A stretch of DNA of 5,223 nt from Sulfuriferula multivorans (GCA_010365175.1 JAAFGW010000218.1:1-5223); one strand, 5' to 3'; counted from the first letter of the stretch, positions 1 to 5,223 are shown. Notes: generated by a model from the sequence alone, not told the origin. Numbers and translations are program-made.

Positions 1-279
1 GCCGAGCGCGCCGCCTGTATCGTTTCCGGCGACACCTGTCCGCAACCCAAGCCACATCCTGCGCCCATGTTTGCCGCTGCCGAACTCTGCGACGCCACAC
101 CTGCGCAGTGTCTGTATCTGGGTGACGCCGAGCGCGACATCGAGGCCGCACGCGCCGCCGGCATGCCCGCACTGGTTGCGGCCTGGGGCTATATAGACGC
201 CACCGACCAGCCACAAACATGGGGTGCCCACGCAGAAATCCATCACCCGATCAATACCCTTGACTACCTGGCATCCTGA
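1..279 (+). CDS. gph: HAD-superfamily phosphatase, phosphoglycolate phosphatase-like (C-terminal part)
   Basis: The frame is open from the first base and ends at TGA 277-279, so only the last 92 residues are present. Two HAD signatures are visible. The motif III lysine lies in PKPHPAP (Lys17 of the fragment). Motif IV is YLGDAERDIEAARAAGM (residues 39-55), whose acidic pair Asp42/Asp46 would coordinate Mg2+. Spacing and wording of these motifs match the Gph/PGP-type subfamily, which dephosphorylates 2-phosphoglycolate formed by Rubisco oxygenation or DNA repair in the cytoplasm. The nucleophile Asp (motif I) and the cap domain lie upstream of the window, so substrate assignment is family-level only. 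An internal ATG at 67 is not a start because it falls between motifs III and IV. The stop is 2 nt before the SirB2 start, which suggests an operon with translational coupling. Confidence 0.85.
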   Translation, partial: AERAACIVSGDTCPQPKPHPAPMFAAAELCDATPAQCLYLGDAERDIEAARAAGMPALVAAWGYIDATDQPQTWGAHAEIHHPINTLDYLAS

Positions 280-281
280 GC

Positions 282-668
282 ATGGCTTATTTCAGCCTGC
301 TCAAACAGCTGCACCTCACCACCCTTGCCATTACTCTGGCGCTGTTCATCCTGCGCGGCGTCTGGATGATGAACGCCTCCCCTCTTTTGCAAGCGCGCTC
401 GGTACGCATCGTTCCGCATGTCAACGATGCCCTTCTGCTGGCCAGCGGCATCAGCCTTGCCGTGCTGATCGAGCAATATCCGCTGGTGCACGGCTGGCTG
501 ACCGCCAAATTTTTCGCGCTGGTTCTGTATATCGTCCTCGGCACCTTGGCCCTCAAGCGCGGCAAAAGCCAAGGCCACCGTATCGCCGCGTGGGTCGCCG
601 CCCTGCTGGTATTCGGTTATATGGTGGCGGTTGCGATGACGCATAACCCCTTTCCCTTCATGCGCTAA
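282..668 (+). CDS. SirB2-family integral membrane protein
   Basis: This is a 128-residue, strongly hydrophobic protein of the usual SirB2 length. Four membrane segments can be placed at about residues 8-29, 47-64, 72-91 and 101-119. The N-terminal pattern (YFSLLKQLHLTTL, then FILRGVWMM), the RIVPHVNDALLL segment before helix 2, and the short charged loop KRGKSQGHR between helices 3 and 4 are typical of the family. SirB was named as an up-regulator of invasion genes in Salmonella, but in environmental proteobacteria the role is unknown and an inner-membrane housekeeping function is more likely. The ATG lies 2 nt after the gph-like stop. No strong Shine-Dalgarno is visible, which fits reinitiation from the upstream gene. 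Another 128-nt + frame covers much of the same DNA but lacks family features. Confidence 0.85.
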   Translation: MAYFSLLKQLHLTTLAITLALFILRGVWMMNASPLLQARSVRIVPHVNDALLLASGISLAVLIEQYPLVHGWLTAKFFALVLYIVLGTLALKRGKSQGHRIAAWVAALLVFGYMVAVAMTHNPFPFMR

Positions 669-698
669 ATCGGGCGTACAGAAACTTTCCCCTATGCT

Positions 699-736
699 GG
701 AACTTTCTATCCTGCGCCCTCTCTATCCGTTACACT
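699..736 (+). promoter_or_regulatory. Candidate ssrA promoter
   Basis: The 84 nt between the SirB2 stop and the tmRNA 5' end must hold the ssrA promoter if the gene is not read from the operon. TACACT (731-736) matches the sigma-70 -10 box at 4 of 6 positions, but no good -35 lies 17 nt upstream. Alternatively GGAACTT (699-705), with TCTAT 16 nt further on (722-726), resembles the sigma-E-type arrangement. A related GAAACTTTC copy lies at 681-689. These are visual matches only; the assignment is weak. Confidence 0.25.
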
Positions 737-752
737 TGCAGTAGCAACACAT

Positions 753-1119
753 GGGGGCGACCTGGCTTCGACGGGGGTCGCAAAGCAGAGTAGGGCATAC
801 CGAGGGTCAGAGTACCTCGTAAATCCAGCTGAAAATCGTTTAAACGCAAACGACGAAACTTACGCTCTAGCCGCTTAATCGCGCTAGACCCTACACCAGC
901 CAGCATACGGGTTGGGCCGGGCAACCGGCAGTAGGGTAATCTCAGTATGATCGTGGCTGTCCGGGTGGCTTGGGCAGACATTAAATCAAGGCCACTCGCC
1001 AAAGTTCAGCCTGTTCGGTGGGCGTGACCAAGGCTAAAGCAATAAATTACCGGACTAAGTATGTAGAACTGCCTGTAGAGGGCTTTCGGACGCGGGTTCG
1101 ATTCCCGCCGCCTCCACCA
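753..1119 (+). ncRNA. ssrA: Transfer-messenger RNA (tmRNA), one-piece
   Basis: tmRNA rescues stalled ribosomes: it is charged with alanine, enters the A site with SmpB, and templates a degradation tag on the unfinished protein. The 5' end GGGGGCG (753-759) pairs with CGCCTCC (1109-1115) as a 7-bp acceptor stem with one G-U pair. The discriminator A1116 and an encoded CCA (1117-1119) follow. The T arm is perfect: GCGGG (1092-1096), loop TTCGATT, CCCGC (1104-1108). The start GGGGCGACCTGGCTTCGACG is the conserved tRNA-like 5' domain. A tag frame lies at 846-878. Length 367 nt is normal for the one-piece form, and there is no sign of the permuted two-piece form known from some betaproteobacteria and alphaproteobacteria. 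Long antisense ORFs across this region are coincidental. A strong terminator follows 4 nt downstream. Confidence 0.97.
846..878 (+). other. tmRNA proteolysis-tag reading frame
   Basis: The resume codon is GCA at 846, and the frame reads ANDETYALAA followed by TAA (876-878). With the alanine carried by tmRNA itself, the added tag is AANDETYALAA. It differs from the E. coli tag (AANDENYALAA) only at Asn to Thr. The terminal ALAA is the ClpXP/ClpAP recognition end, and the N-terminal AANDE portion is the SspB-type adaptor region. The preceding AAAATCGTTTAAAC is A/T-rich, as is usual before the resume site. Confidence 0.95.
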
Positions 1120-1123
1120 ATTC

Positions 1124-1157
1124 AAACCCCAACCGTTCGCGGTTGGGGTTTTTTCTT
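1124..1157 (+). terminator. Intrinsic terminator of ssrA
   Basis: A 12-bp perfect stem (1124-1135 pairing with 1140-1151) carries a TTCG tetraloop (1136-1139) and runs into TTTTTTCTT. The GC-rich core CCCCAACC/GGTTGGGG lies just 4 nt after the encoded CCA of tmRNA, which is the expected place for a terminator of an RNA gene whose 3' end is then trimmed. Because the A-tract upstream mirrors the T-tract, it could also slow transcription from the other side. Confidence 0.93.
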
Positions 1158-1234
1158 GCCCATACACATTAACGATTGAGCACTGATTCAAGACAACTGT
1201 GCTGAGCAATTAAAATCGTAAATAGTCTGTATGA

Positions 1235-1451
1235 GGAGCGGCTGCCATTGAGAACGGCATCGCCGACAGAACTGTTTTTTTACGGACCTTAGATGCCTTG
1301 GTAGTCAAGGTCGCAAGTTCGGCCAAAGCCGCCGGTGGAAAACCTGGCGCAATACATCAGCGACCAGAGCGCCATTTTCGCGCAGGGACATAACGCGCCG
1401 CAGGACATAGAGATTTTTTCTAGTCGGATCAGGTCAACTGACGGCCTTTAG
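1235..1451 (+). pseudogene. Possible decayed coding region downstream of ssrA
   Basis: This 217-nt stretch has two overlapping protein-like frames and no plausible complete gene. The first (open 1235-1393) includes NGIADRTVFLRTLDALVV. The second (open 1305-1451, stop TAG 1449) includes ENLAQYISDQSAIF and then APQDIEIFSSRIR. A single one-base shift around 1305-1345 would join them into a roughly 60-70-residue product. No ATG with a Shine-Dalgarno is seen in either frame; the second frame has only a GTG at 1335. I do not recognise the family. The position just behind tmRNA, a common integration hot spot, makes a relic of a mobile or accessory gene possible, but no integrase motif or att duplication is visible. 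Chance open frames remain possible. Confidence 0.25.
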
Positions 1452-1468
1452 ATTATTTGCGCTCGGCA

Positions 1469-1699
1469 TCACTTAGTAACCATCGACACCAGGAACAACA
1501 ACCCGGCAAGCAAGATCGCAACCCCAATGATGCCTGCGACAATCGCCTGCACGGGCGTAATTCTGGCAGCATCGGACTCGTAATCAGCGCGTCGGCGAAC
1601 GCCAATAAAACTGAAAAAAACAGCTTTCGCGACCTGGACAATACTGGCTTTACGAGGCGAAGCATGTTCTTCGGATGCAGATTTACGTGATGGCTTCAT
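1469..1699 (-). CDS. DUF2970 family small membrane protein
   Basis: Reads as 76 residues from the ATG at 1699. Residues 20-45 (IVQVAKAVFFSFIGVRRRADYESDAA, shown here in part as FFSFIGVRRRADYESD) followed by ARITPVQAIVAG and a single hydrophobic helix (about 52-74) are the DUF2970 pattern: an aromatic FIGVR box, a conserved Y-E-x-D segment, then one membrane anchor. The function of this proteobacterial family is unknown. The basic N-terminal 19 residues (PSRKSASEEHASPRK) suggest a cytoplasmic N-tail. The frame continues 57 nt upstream to 1756, but 1699 is preferred because AGGAG lies 11 nt before it and the family begins near this point. The gene is monocistronic as far as can be seen: no - strand gene abuts it, and no clear T-run hairpin follows. 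Confidence 0.85.
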   Translation of the reverse strand: MKPSRKSASEEHASPRKASIVQVAKAVFFSFIGVRRRADYESDAARITPVQAIVAGIIGVAILLAGLLFLVSMVTK

Positions 1700-2082
1700 G
1701 AGTGTGATATCTCCTGACAGAGAATAGCTATCGATTGTCCAAGGGAGCGGGGGCAACCGGCCCTCGCTTCATATACTTGAAATTATGTGCGCAATATTAT
1801 CATCATGTGATAACCATATGTGGTGCATTGCCTGGTGCAGTTTTCGTCCAACAATCTCGGACTCACTAATGGGCAAACCCACCCCAATTTGCAGGTTGCC
1901 CGTATGGTCGGTCGCTATTACCCGTACACGGGGCAGCTGAGACACTGATCTTGGTTGATGGCCATGATAGAGGGTTTGCCAATCGCATTCTTGTTGCGCT
2001 GGACCTGCCCGGAATATTGAGGGCCAGTGCGCGCTCTCCAAATGTATGCAGACTTGCAGTAGCGTTATTGCCAGGTTTCTCA
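1700..2082. other. Gap of 383 nt with no convincing gene
   Basis: Between the DUF2970 start and the YkgJ stop no frame has a recognisable product. The best candidate is a - strand frame ending at TGA 1769. Its last part contains PRVRVIATDHTGNLQIGVGL and SESEIVGRKLHQAMHH, which looks protein-like. However, it uses rare-looking codons (ATA, TTA, CGA), lacks a good start outside the YkgJ gene, and has no Shine-Dalgarno. A 6-bp inverted repeat TTATCA/TGATAA with a 5-nt spacer sits at 1797-1813. The DUF2970 promoter should lie close to 1710-1790, which is locally AT-rich (ATATACTTGAAATTATG). No terminator for the hemE-ykgJ transcript is apparent. Confidence 0.5.
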
Positions 2083-2436
2083 TCAAACCAGCACATGGCG
2101 CGTCTCGACAAAATAGCGATAAATCTGCTGCTCGATACGCGTGTCGATCATTGTTACAGGGCGCTTTCCATTGGGGCAGGCTAATCGGGGCGTGGTCCCG
2201 AACAGGCGGCAAATCAGCGGACGTTGCTCGTAAACCTGGCAGCCAGTGTCTCCTAGATGAGGGCAACTTAACGCGGCCAGCGCCGCCGCGTGCGCGCTGT
2301 CACTTTTGACCGGGAGCCTTGCCATCTCTTCGCTTGATGCAGTTACCGGCCCGCAGCAATCATGGCACCCAGGTTCACATTCGAATGATGGAATGCGTCG
2401 CCGAAAGAAGCGGATTTTCTGGCTATTGAGCGTCAT
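2083..2436 (-). CDS. YkgJ family cysteine-cluster protein (UPF0153-type, putative metal-binding)
   Basis: A 117-residue protein. The family signature C-x3-C-x2-C-C is at Cys20, Cys24, Cys27, Cys28 (CEPGCHDCC). It is followed by the second conserved block CPHLGDTGCQVYEQRPLICR (Cys58-Arg77), where Cys58, Cys66 and Cys76 lie in the typical C-x7-C-x-(I/V)-Y-E-x-R-P-x-x-C-R arrangement, and by a further Cys87. Such proteins are thought to bind zinc or an iron-sulfur cluster; no enzymatic role is established. The basic N-terminus (KIRFFRRR) is short for the family. The ATG at 2436 is chosen because it overlaps the stop of the preceding small ORF as ATGA. A TTG at 2463 in the same frame is less likely. 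The gene lies 45 nt after hemE on the same strand and is probably cotranscribed. Confidence 0.88.
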   Translation of the reverse strand: MTLNSQKIRFFRRRIPSFECEPGCHDCCGPVTASSEEMARLPVKSDSAHAAALAALSCPHLGDTGCQVYEQRPLICRLFGTTPRLACPNGKRPVTMIDTRIEQQIYRYFVETRHVLV

Positions 2437-2489
2437 GGGTTTGACCCGCCTCGGTCGTAACAATGTCCGCAGACAGGCTGGTTATCCAT
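2433..2489 (-). CDS. Possible 18-residue coupled small ORF between hemE and the YkgJ gene
   Basis: ATG (2489-2487) lies inside the hemE stop as ATGGATAA, an 8-nt overlap. The frame reads MDNQPVCGHCYDRGGSNP and stops at TGA 2435-2433, which overlaps the YkgJ ATG as ATGA. It thus links the two genes by stop/start overlaps on both sides, the layout of a translational-coupling ORF, and carries one C-x-x-C pair (CGHC). There is no strong Shine-Dalgarno before its ATG, so any translation would come from ribosomes ending hemE. It could be real, the remnant of a zinc-ribbon protein, or a coincidence in 45 nt of spacer. Confidence 0.3.
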   Translation of the reverse strand: MDNQPVCGHCYDRGGSNP

Positions 2490-3543
2490 GATAGGGTCGG
2501 CTAAGTTCATGCACCGCCGCGACCATGGCGGCTGCCTTATCCGGGTCGGTGAACTGGGAAATGCCGTGCCCCAGATTGAACACGTGGCCATTGCCCTTGC
2601 CGTAACTGTGCAATACCTTGCCGACTTCGGCGCGTATGGTATCGGTGTCGCTGAACAGCACCACTGGATCAAGGTTGCCTTGCAGTGTCACTTTGTCGCC
2701 GACGCGGCAGCGCGCTTTGCCAATGTCGATGGTCCAGTCCAGGCCGATAGCATCGCAACCCATAGCAGCAATATTTTCCAGCCACAATCCACCCCCCTTG
2801 GTATAGACGATGCTGGGAATGGTGGCACCATCGTGCATACGTATCAGCCCGTTGATGATTTGTTGCATGTAGGCCAGTGAAAATTCGCCATAAGCGGCCT
2901 CGGACAACGCTCCGCCCCATGAATCGAAAATCATCACCGCCTGAACACCTGCCTCGATCTGCGCATTGAGGTAGGCGGTCACCGCACGCGCGTTGATGTC
3001 AAGAATGTGGTGCAGCAAATCCGGACGCTGATAGAGCATGGTCTTGACCAGGCTGAAGTCAGGACTACTTCCGCCCTCTACCATGTAACAGGCCAGCGTG
3101 AACGGGCTTCCGGAAAAGCCGATCAATGGGACACTGTTGTTGAGCGATTTGCGAATCTGGCTGACGGCATCCATGACATAGCGCAACTCGATGTTCGGAT
3201 CCGGCACGGTGAGGGCACGGATATCACACTCCTTGCGTAACGGCCGCTCGAATTTCGGCCCTTCACCGGTGCTGAAGTAGAGGCCCAGACCCATCGCATC
3301 TGGAATCGTGAGAATGTCTGAAAACAGGATGGCGGCATCGAGCGGAAAGCGCGCCAGTGGTTGCAAAGTGGCTTCTGTGGCGAGATCGGGATTTGTACAC
3401 AGGTCCATGAAATCGCCCGCTCGCGCCCGTGTTCGGTTGTACTCCGGCAGATAGCGCCCTGCCTGACGCATCATCCACACTGGGGTGTATTCAGTCGGCT
3501 GGCGCAGCAGCGCGCGCAGGAAAGTGTCGTTTTTGAGGGGCAT
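2482..3543 (-). CDS. hemE: Uroporphyrinogen decarboxylase
   Basis: HemE removes the four acetate carboxyls of uroporphyrinogen III to give coproporphyrinogen III, in the cytoplasm and without a cofactor, at the step committing the pathway to protohaem. The product has 353 residues, the standard bacterial length. Signature 1 is VWMMRQAGRYLPEY (22-35), with the substrate-binding arginines Arg26 and Arg30. The catalytic Asp76 lies in ILFSDILTIPDAMG. Signature 2 is GFSGSPFTLACYMVEG (142-157) with Tyr153. The conserved His326 lies in NLGHGI. All key residues are present, so the enzyme should be active. The ATG at 3543 has AGGA 6 nt upstream. The frame continues open to 3651 through the leader, but those 36 residues are not family-like. 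The downstream small ORF and YkgJ gene follow directly. Confidence 0.97.
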   Translation of the reverse strand: MPLKNDTFLRALLRQPTEYTPVWMMRQAGRYLPEYNRTRARAGDFMDLCTNPDLATEATLQPLARFPLDAAILFSDILTIPDAMGLGLYFSTGEGPKFERPLRKECDIRALTVPDPNIELRYVMDAVSQIRKSLNNSVPLIGFSGSPFTLACYMVEGGSSPDFSLVKTMLYQRPDLLHHILDINARAVTAYLNAQIEAGVQAVMIFDSWGGALSEAAYGEFSLAYMQQIINGLIRMHDGATIPSIVYTKGGGLWLENIAAMGCDAIGLDWTIDIGKARCRVGDKVTLQGNLDPVVLFSDTDTIRAEVGKVLHSYGKGNGHVFNLGHGISQFTDPDKAAAMVAAVHELSRPYHG

Positions 3544-3578
3544 GAAAGGTCCTGGCTGGGTATTTATTCGTTGCGAGC

Positions 3579-3658
3579 CGACATCGAATGTCGCCCCGTG
3601 ACGGGAATCATTTTCACCCGGTGACATATGCGCACGTTGACAGCGAATCACTTGTGAT
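3579..3658. promoter_or_regulatory. hemE leader region with several inverted repeats
   Basis: Four short perfect inverted repeats lie just upstream of hemE: CGACAT-cga-ATGTCG (3579-3593), CCCGT-g-ACGGG (3595-3605), TCACC-c-GGTGA (3614-3624) and ATCAC-tt-GTGAT (3647-3658). All fall in the presumed promoter or untranslated leader of hemE. They could be operators or leader hairpins; none matches a regulator I can name with confidence. No clear -35/-10 pair for hemE was found. Confidence 0.35.
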
Positions 3659-3780
3659 GATGTCAGGTCTTATTGGGTGCAAATGTCCTCGAATATCTGT
3701 TTTATTGATCGGATCGCCATCTTGCGACGTGGTTTTCACAGGACGCCATAAATATACGTCAAACATACATAATATGGTAA

Positions 3781-3821
3781 TTGTATTATCATTAAATGAT
3801 CATTTGGTTTAATTTATATAT
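3781..3821 (+). promoter_or_regulatory. Candidate promoter and operator of the spermidine-synthase-like operon
   Basis: TTTAAT (3808-3813) matches the -10 box at 5 of 6 positions, and TATATA (3815-3820) overlaps the next stretch. Possible -35 elements are TTGTAT (3781-3786, long spacing) or ATTATC (3785-3790, 17 nt spacing). Two nested palindromes sit between these: ATCATT-a-AATGAT (3788-3800) and the perfect 12-mer AAATGATCATTT (3794-3805). An operator overlapping the spacer would suit repression. The whole block has 16 G/C in 80 nt at 3751-3830, far below the neighbouring genes. Confidence 0.35.
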
Positions 3822-3848
3822 ATGTTCACTCAATTGGAAGTGGAGACG

Positions 3849-4799
3849 ATGAGTAATCAAGCCATGCCTCCCATCGTTCCGTTACTGGAACTACGCAACA
3901 GAGCCTTGAGCGATTCAGGCGGCTTTGCCAACTTACGTCTGCTCGAAACAGCGCAATGCGACCCTGATACGATTTGTTTCCAAATCGAGACTGGCTGCTA
4001 CGGCAAACCTTTCATCATTGAAGATAGCGGGACACGGAGGCTGCATTTCAGCCTCGATCTTGTCCAGAGTGCCATGCGCCTTGACGACCCCTACGCCCTT
4101 GAATTTGCCTACACACGCAAGATGATGGCTTTTCTTTTGTTCGTGCCGAAACCAGCCCATGTTTTGATGGTTGGGCTGGGAGGCGGATCCTTGGCCAAGT
4201 TTTGCTATCGTTATCTGCCTGGAACCCGCCTGACCGTGGTCGAAATCAATCCCGATGTCATCGCTTTGCGTGCCGAGTTCCAAGTCCCCAACGATAAACG
4301 CCTGGTGATCATCCATGCGGACGCAGCCGCATATTTGCCAACGACCGAAGGCGACACTGATGTCTTGCTGCTGGACGGATTCGATTCAAAAGGAATCGCC
4401 CCCACTTTCCTTAATCGCGACTTCTATCAGGCCGCGAGACGCCGGCTCAGGCCGGGTGGCGTGCTTGTTGCCAACTTCGCAGAATCAAGGAAGCACTGGT
4501 CCAAGCACCAGGCCATGCTGGATGAGGCATTCGCCGGACAGGTTCATTGGGGAACCGTTCCTGGGGGTGGCAATCATATTGCCTTTGCTTTTGTCGATGC
4601 AGATGGTGAACTCAGCTGGAAACGACTGGAAGAACGAGCGGAGGCACTCGCCGATCAGTTTCCACTCAACTTTTCGACCATCGTGAATAGCTTGCGCGAG
4701 GGGTCCAAGCTGAGTTGGGCGAAGGAAACTTCTAGCAAGCAAGCCCCGCCATTCCTGAAGCAGGTGATACAGACATGCAGAAAATTCACAACTATCTGA
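3849..4799 (+). CDS. Spermidine-synthase-like Rossmann-fold transferase
   Basis: A 316-residue cytoplasmic protein with a class I SAM-binding fold. Motif I is VLMVGLGGGSLAKF (106-118), the acidic end of strand 2 is VVEINPD (130-136), an HADAAAYL segment follows at 156-163, then DVLLLDGFD (171-179) and LRPGGVLVANF (200-210). The N-terminal part (residues 43-75, YGKPFIIEDS onward) corresponds to the beta-rich domain of spermidine synthases. The D-x-x-D pair (Asp176, Asp179) equivalent to the SpeE catalytic loop is kept. However, the GGGDG decarboxy-SAM motif reads GGGSL, and the usual polyamine-binding TERDE-YHEM block is missing, so true spermidine synthesis is doubtful. Members like this are usually annotated only as spermidine synthase-like; the substrate is unknown. 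The ATG at 3849 has GGAAG 8 nt upstream. The earlier in-frame ATG at 3822 has none. The 3' end overlaps the next gene by 25 nt. Confidence 0.82.
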   Translation: MSNQAMPPIVPLLELRNRALSDSGGFANLRLLETAQCDPDTICFQIETGCYGKPFIIEDSGTRRLHFSLDLVQSAMRLDDPYALEFAYTRKMMAFLLFVPKPAHVLMVGLGGGSLAKFCYRYLPGTRLTVVEINPDVIALRAEFQVPNDKRLVIIHADAAAYLPTTEGDTDVLLLDGFDSKGIAPTFLNRDFYQAARRRLRPGGVLVANFAESRKHWSKHQAMLDEAFAGQVHWGTVPGGGNHIAFAFVDADGELSWKRLEERAEALADQFPLNFSTIVNSLREGSKLSWAKETSSKQAPPFLKQVIQTCRKFTTI

Positions 4800-5020
4800 A
4801 AAGCCGAGGTGAGCAGCTCGATTCCGAGATCGCTGCAGCGACTCAAATCCCACTGGCTGACGTGCGCCTTTATCTGTCTGAGTTGGTTAAACGGGGTGAC
4901 GTCATCGCGTGCCACTCAACGCGATTCATCGGTGGCAAGAAAGATGAAGGGATGGTGTGCCGGGTGTCAGGATTCACCCCGGCAGCCAGACCCGGTAGGA
5001 AACCCAAAGCACAGGGGTAG
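4775..5020 (+). CDS. Small winged-helix DNA-binding protein with basic tail
   Basis: An 81-residue protein. Residues 1-12 form a first helix. Residues 16-26 (DSEIAAATQIP) and 27-41 (LADVRLYLSELVKRG) fit helix-turn-helix with the second as recognition helix. Residues 43-66 (VIACHSTRFIGG then GMVCRVSG) fit a beta-hairpin wing, so the fold is ArsR/MarR-like but without an effector domain. The C-terminus ARPGRKPKAQG is proline- and lysine-rich and resembles an AT-hook-like minor-groove contact. The start ATG at 4775 has AGGTG 8 nt upstream and lies within the last codons of the transferase gene, so the two are translated together. It may autoregulate the operon through the AT-rich palindromes upstream of 3822; this is inference. 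No metal-site cysteines of classical ArsR proteins are present; Cys46 and Cys62 flank the wing. Confidence 0.75.
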   Translation: MQKIHNYLKSRGEQLDSEIAAATQIPLADVRLYLSELVKRGDVIACHSTRFIGGKKDEGMVCRVSGFTPAARPGRKPKAQG

Positions 5021-5165
5021 TGGGTATGTGAAGCCTACCGCCACGCAGAATGGTTGCCTGAATTCGTGTGCTGTTTGTAGGCGCGCTTTTCGCAGCAGAC
5101 ATTTCATACGCCGCTGAATTTTGCAGAGTGTGGGTCTGTCAATCTAACTGTGTAACTGAGTCATT

Positions 5166-5223
5166 TCACTGCAATGCTGAGACCGGGACGCGGTCTTCGC
5201 CGAACAGAATCTGGAAGGTTTGC
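5166..5223 (-). CDS. C-terminal fragment of an unidentified - strand gene (possible)
   Basis: Read on the - strand, the frame enters the window at its right edge, gives QTFQILFGEDRVPVSALQ and stops at TGA 5168-5166. Codon third positions are mostly G/C (GTC, CCG, CGC, GAC, GGC, TTC, CTG, ACC), as in the confident genes here. Eighteen codons are too few to identify a family. The region 5021-5165 before it shows no gene, only a loose inverted repeat GCCTAC/GTAGGC (5033-5038 and 5077-5082), which is followed by too few T residues to call a terminator. If the fragment is real, it converges on the winged-helix gene. Confidence 0.3.
   Translation of the reverse strand, partial: QTFQILFGEDRVPVSALQ

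Noticed and set aside
1092..1119. tmRNA 3' end as an attachment site of an integrated island
   Set aside because: No second copy of the T-arm/CCA sequence and no integrase gene is seen anywhere in the window.
730..1209. Long antisense open frames across the tmRNA gene and its terminator
   Set aside because: They lie opposite a fully supported structured RNA; the protein sequence has no family features.
2488..2880. 130-codon + strand frame within hemE
   Set aside because: It is an antisense shadow of the well-supported hemE gene and has no recognisable motif.
3544..3651. 36-residue N-terminal extension of HemE from an upstream in-frame ATG
   Set aside because: HemE proteins begin near MPLKND; the ATG at 3543 has a good Shine-Dalgarno and gives the standard 353-residue length, while the extension covers the leader repeats.
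3785..3805. Fur box in the AT-rich promoter
   Set aside because: ATTATC is present, but the remaining hexamers and their spacing do not follow the GATAAT-type 7-1-7 arrangement closely enough.
3822..3848. Earlier ATG start for the spermidine-synthase-like protein
   Set aside because: No Shine-Dalgarno precedes it and it lies almost on the candidate -10 box; the ATG at 3849 has GGAAG at proper spacing.
5180..5196. Terminator hairpin AGACCG-ggacg-CGGTCT
   Set aside because: No T-run follows on either strand and it falls within the likely coding end of the - strand edge fragment.

Overview
The window looks like a chromosomal segment of a betaproteobacterium, possibly of the Nitrosomonadales/Thiobacillus-like type. 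This is inferred from the combination of a Proteobacteria-type one-piece tmRNA with tag ANDETYALAA, a DUF2970 protein, a SirB2 protein, HemE and a YkgJ-type cysteine-cluster protein. Lineage below class level is a guess. Most of the content is housekeeping.

Left part (1-1157, + strand): the C-terminal 92 residues of a HAD phosphatase (Gph-like) are followed after 2 nt by a complete SirB2-family membrane protein. Next comes the tmRNA gene ssrA (753-1119), closed by a strong intrinsic terminator with a UUCG loop (1124-1157).

Middle part (1158-2082): this stretch is gene-poor. Downstream of ssrA, two overlapping open frames on the + strand (1235-1451) look like a decayed coding region. A small DUF2970 membrane protein lies on the - strand (1469-1699). 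A 383-nt gap with no convincing gene separates it from the next gene.

The - strand hemE cluster (2083-3543): hemE (uroporphyrinogen decarboxylase, complete) is followed by an 18-codon ORF that overlaps both the hemE stop (8 nt) and the start of a YkgJ-family CxxxCxxCC protein (ATGA). The order suggests one transcript joining haem synthesis with a putative metal-binding cysteine-cluster protein.

The right part (3544-5223): a 305-nt divergent intergenic region contains a very AT-rich stretch (16 G/C in 80 nt at 3751-3830) with nested palindromes, and several inverted repeats in the hemE leader. It drives, on the + strand, a spermidine-synthase-like Rossmann-fold protein (3849-4799) overlapped by 25 nt by a small winged-helix protein with a basic, AT-hook-like tail (4775-5020). 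This two-gene unit is the least conventional part of the window. The last 58 nt may hold the C-terminus of an unidentified - strand gene. No IS element, CRISPR array, prophage or clear defence system is visible.
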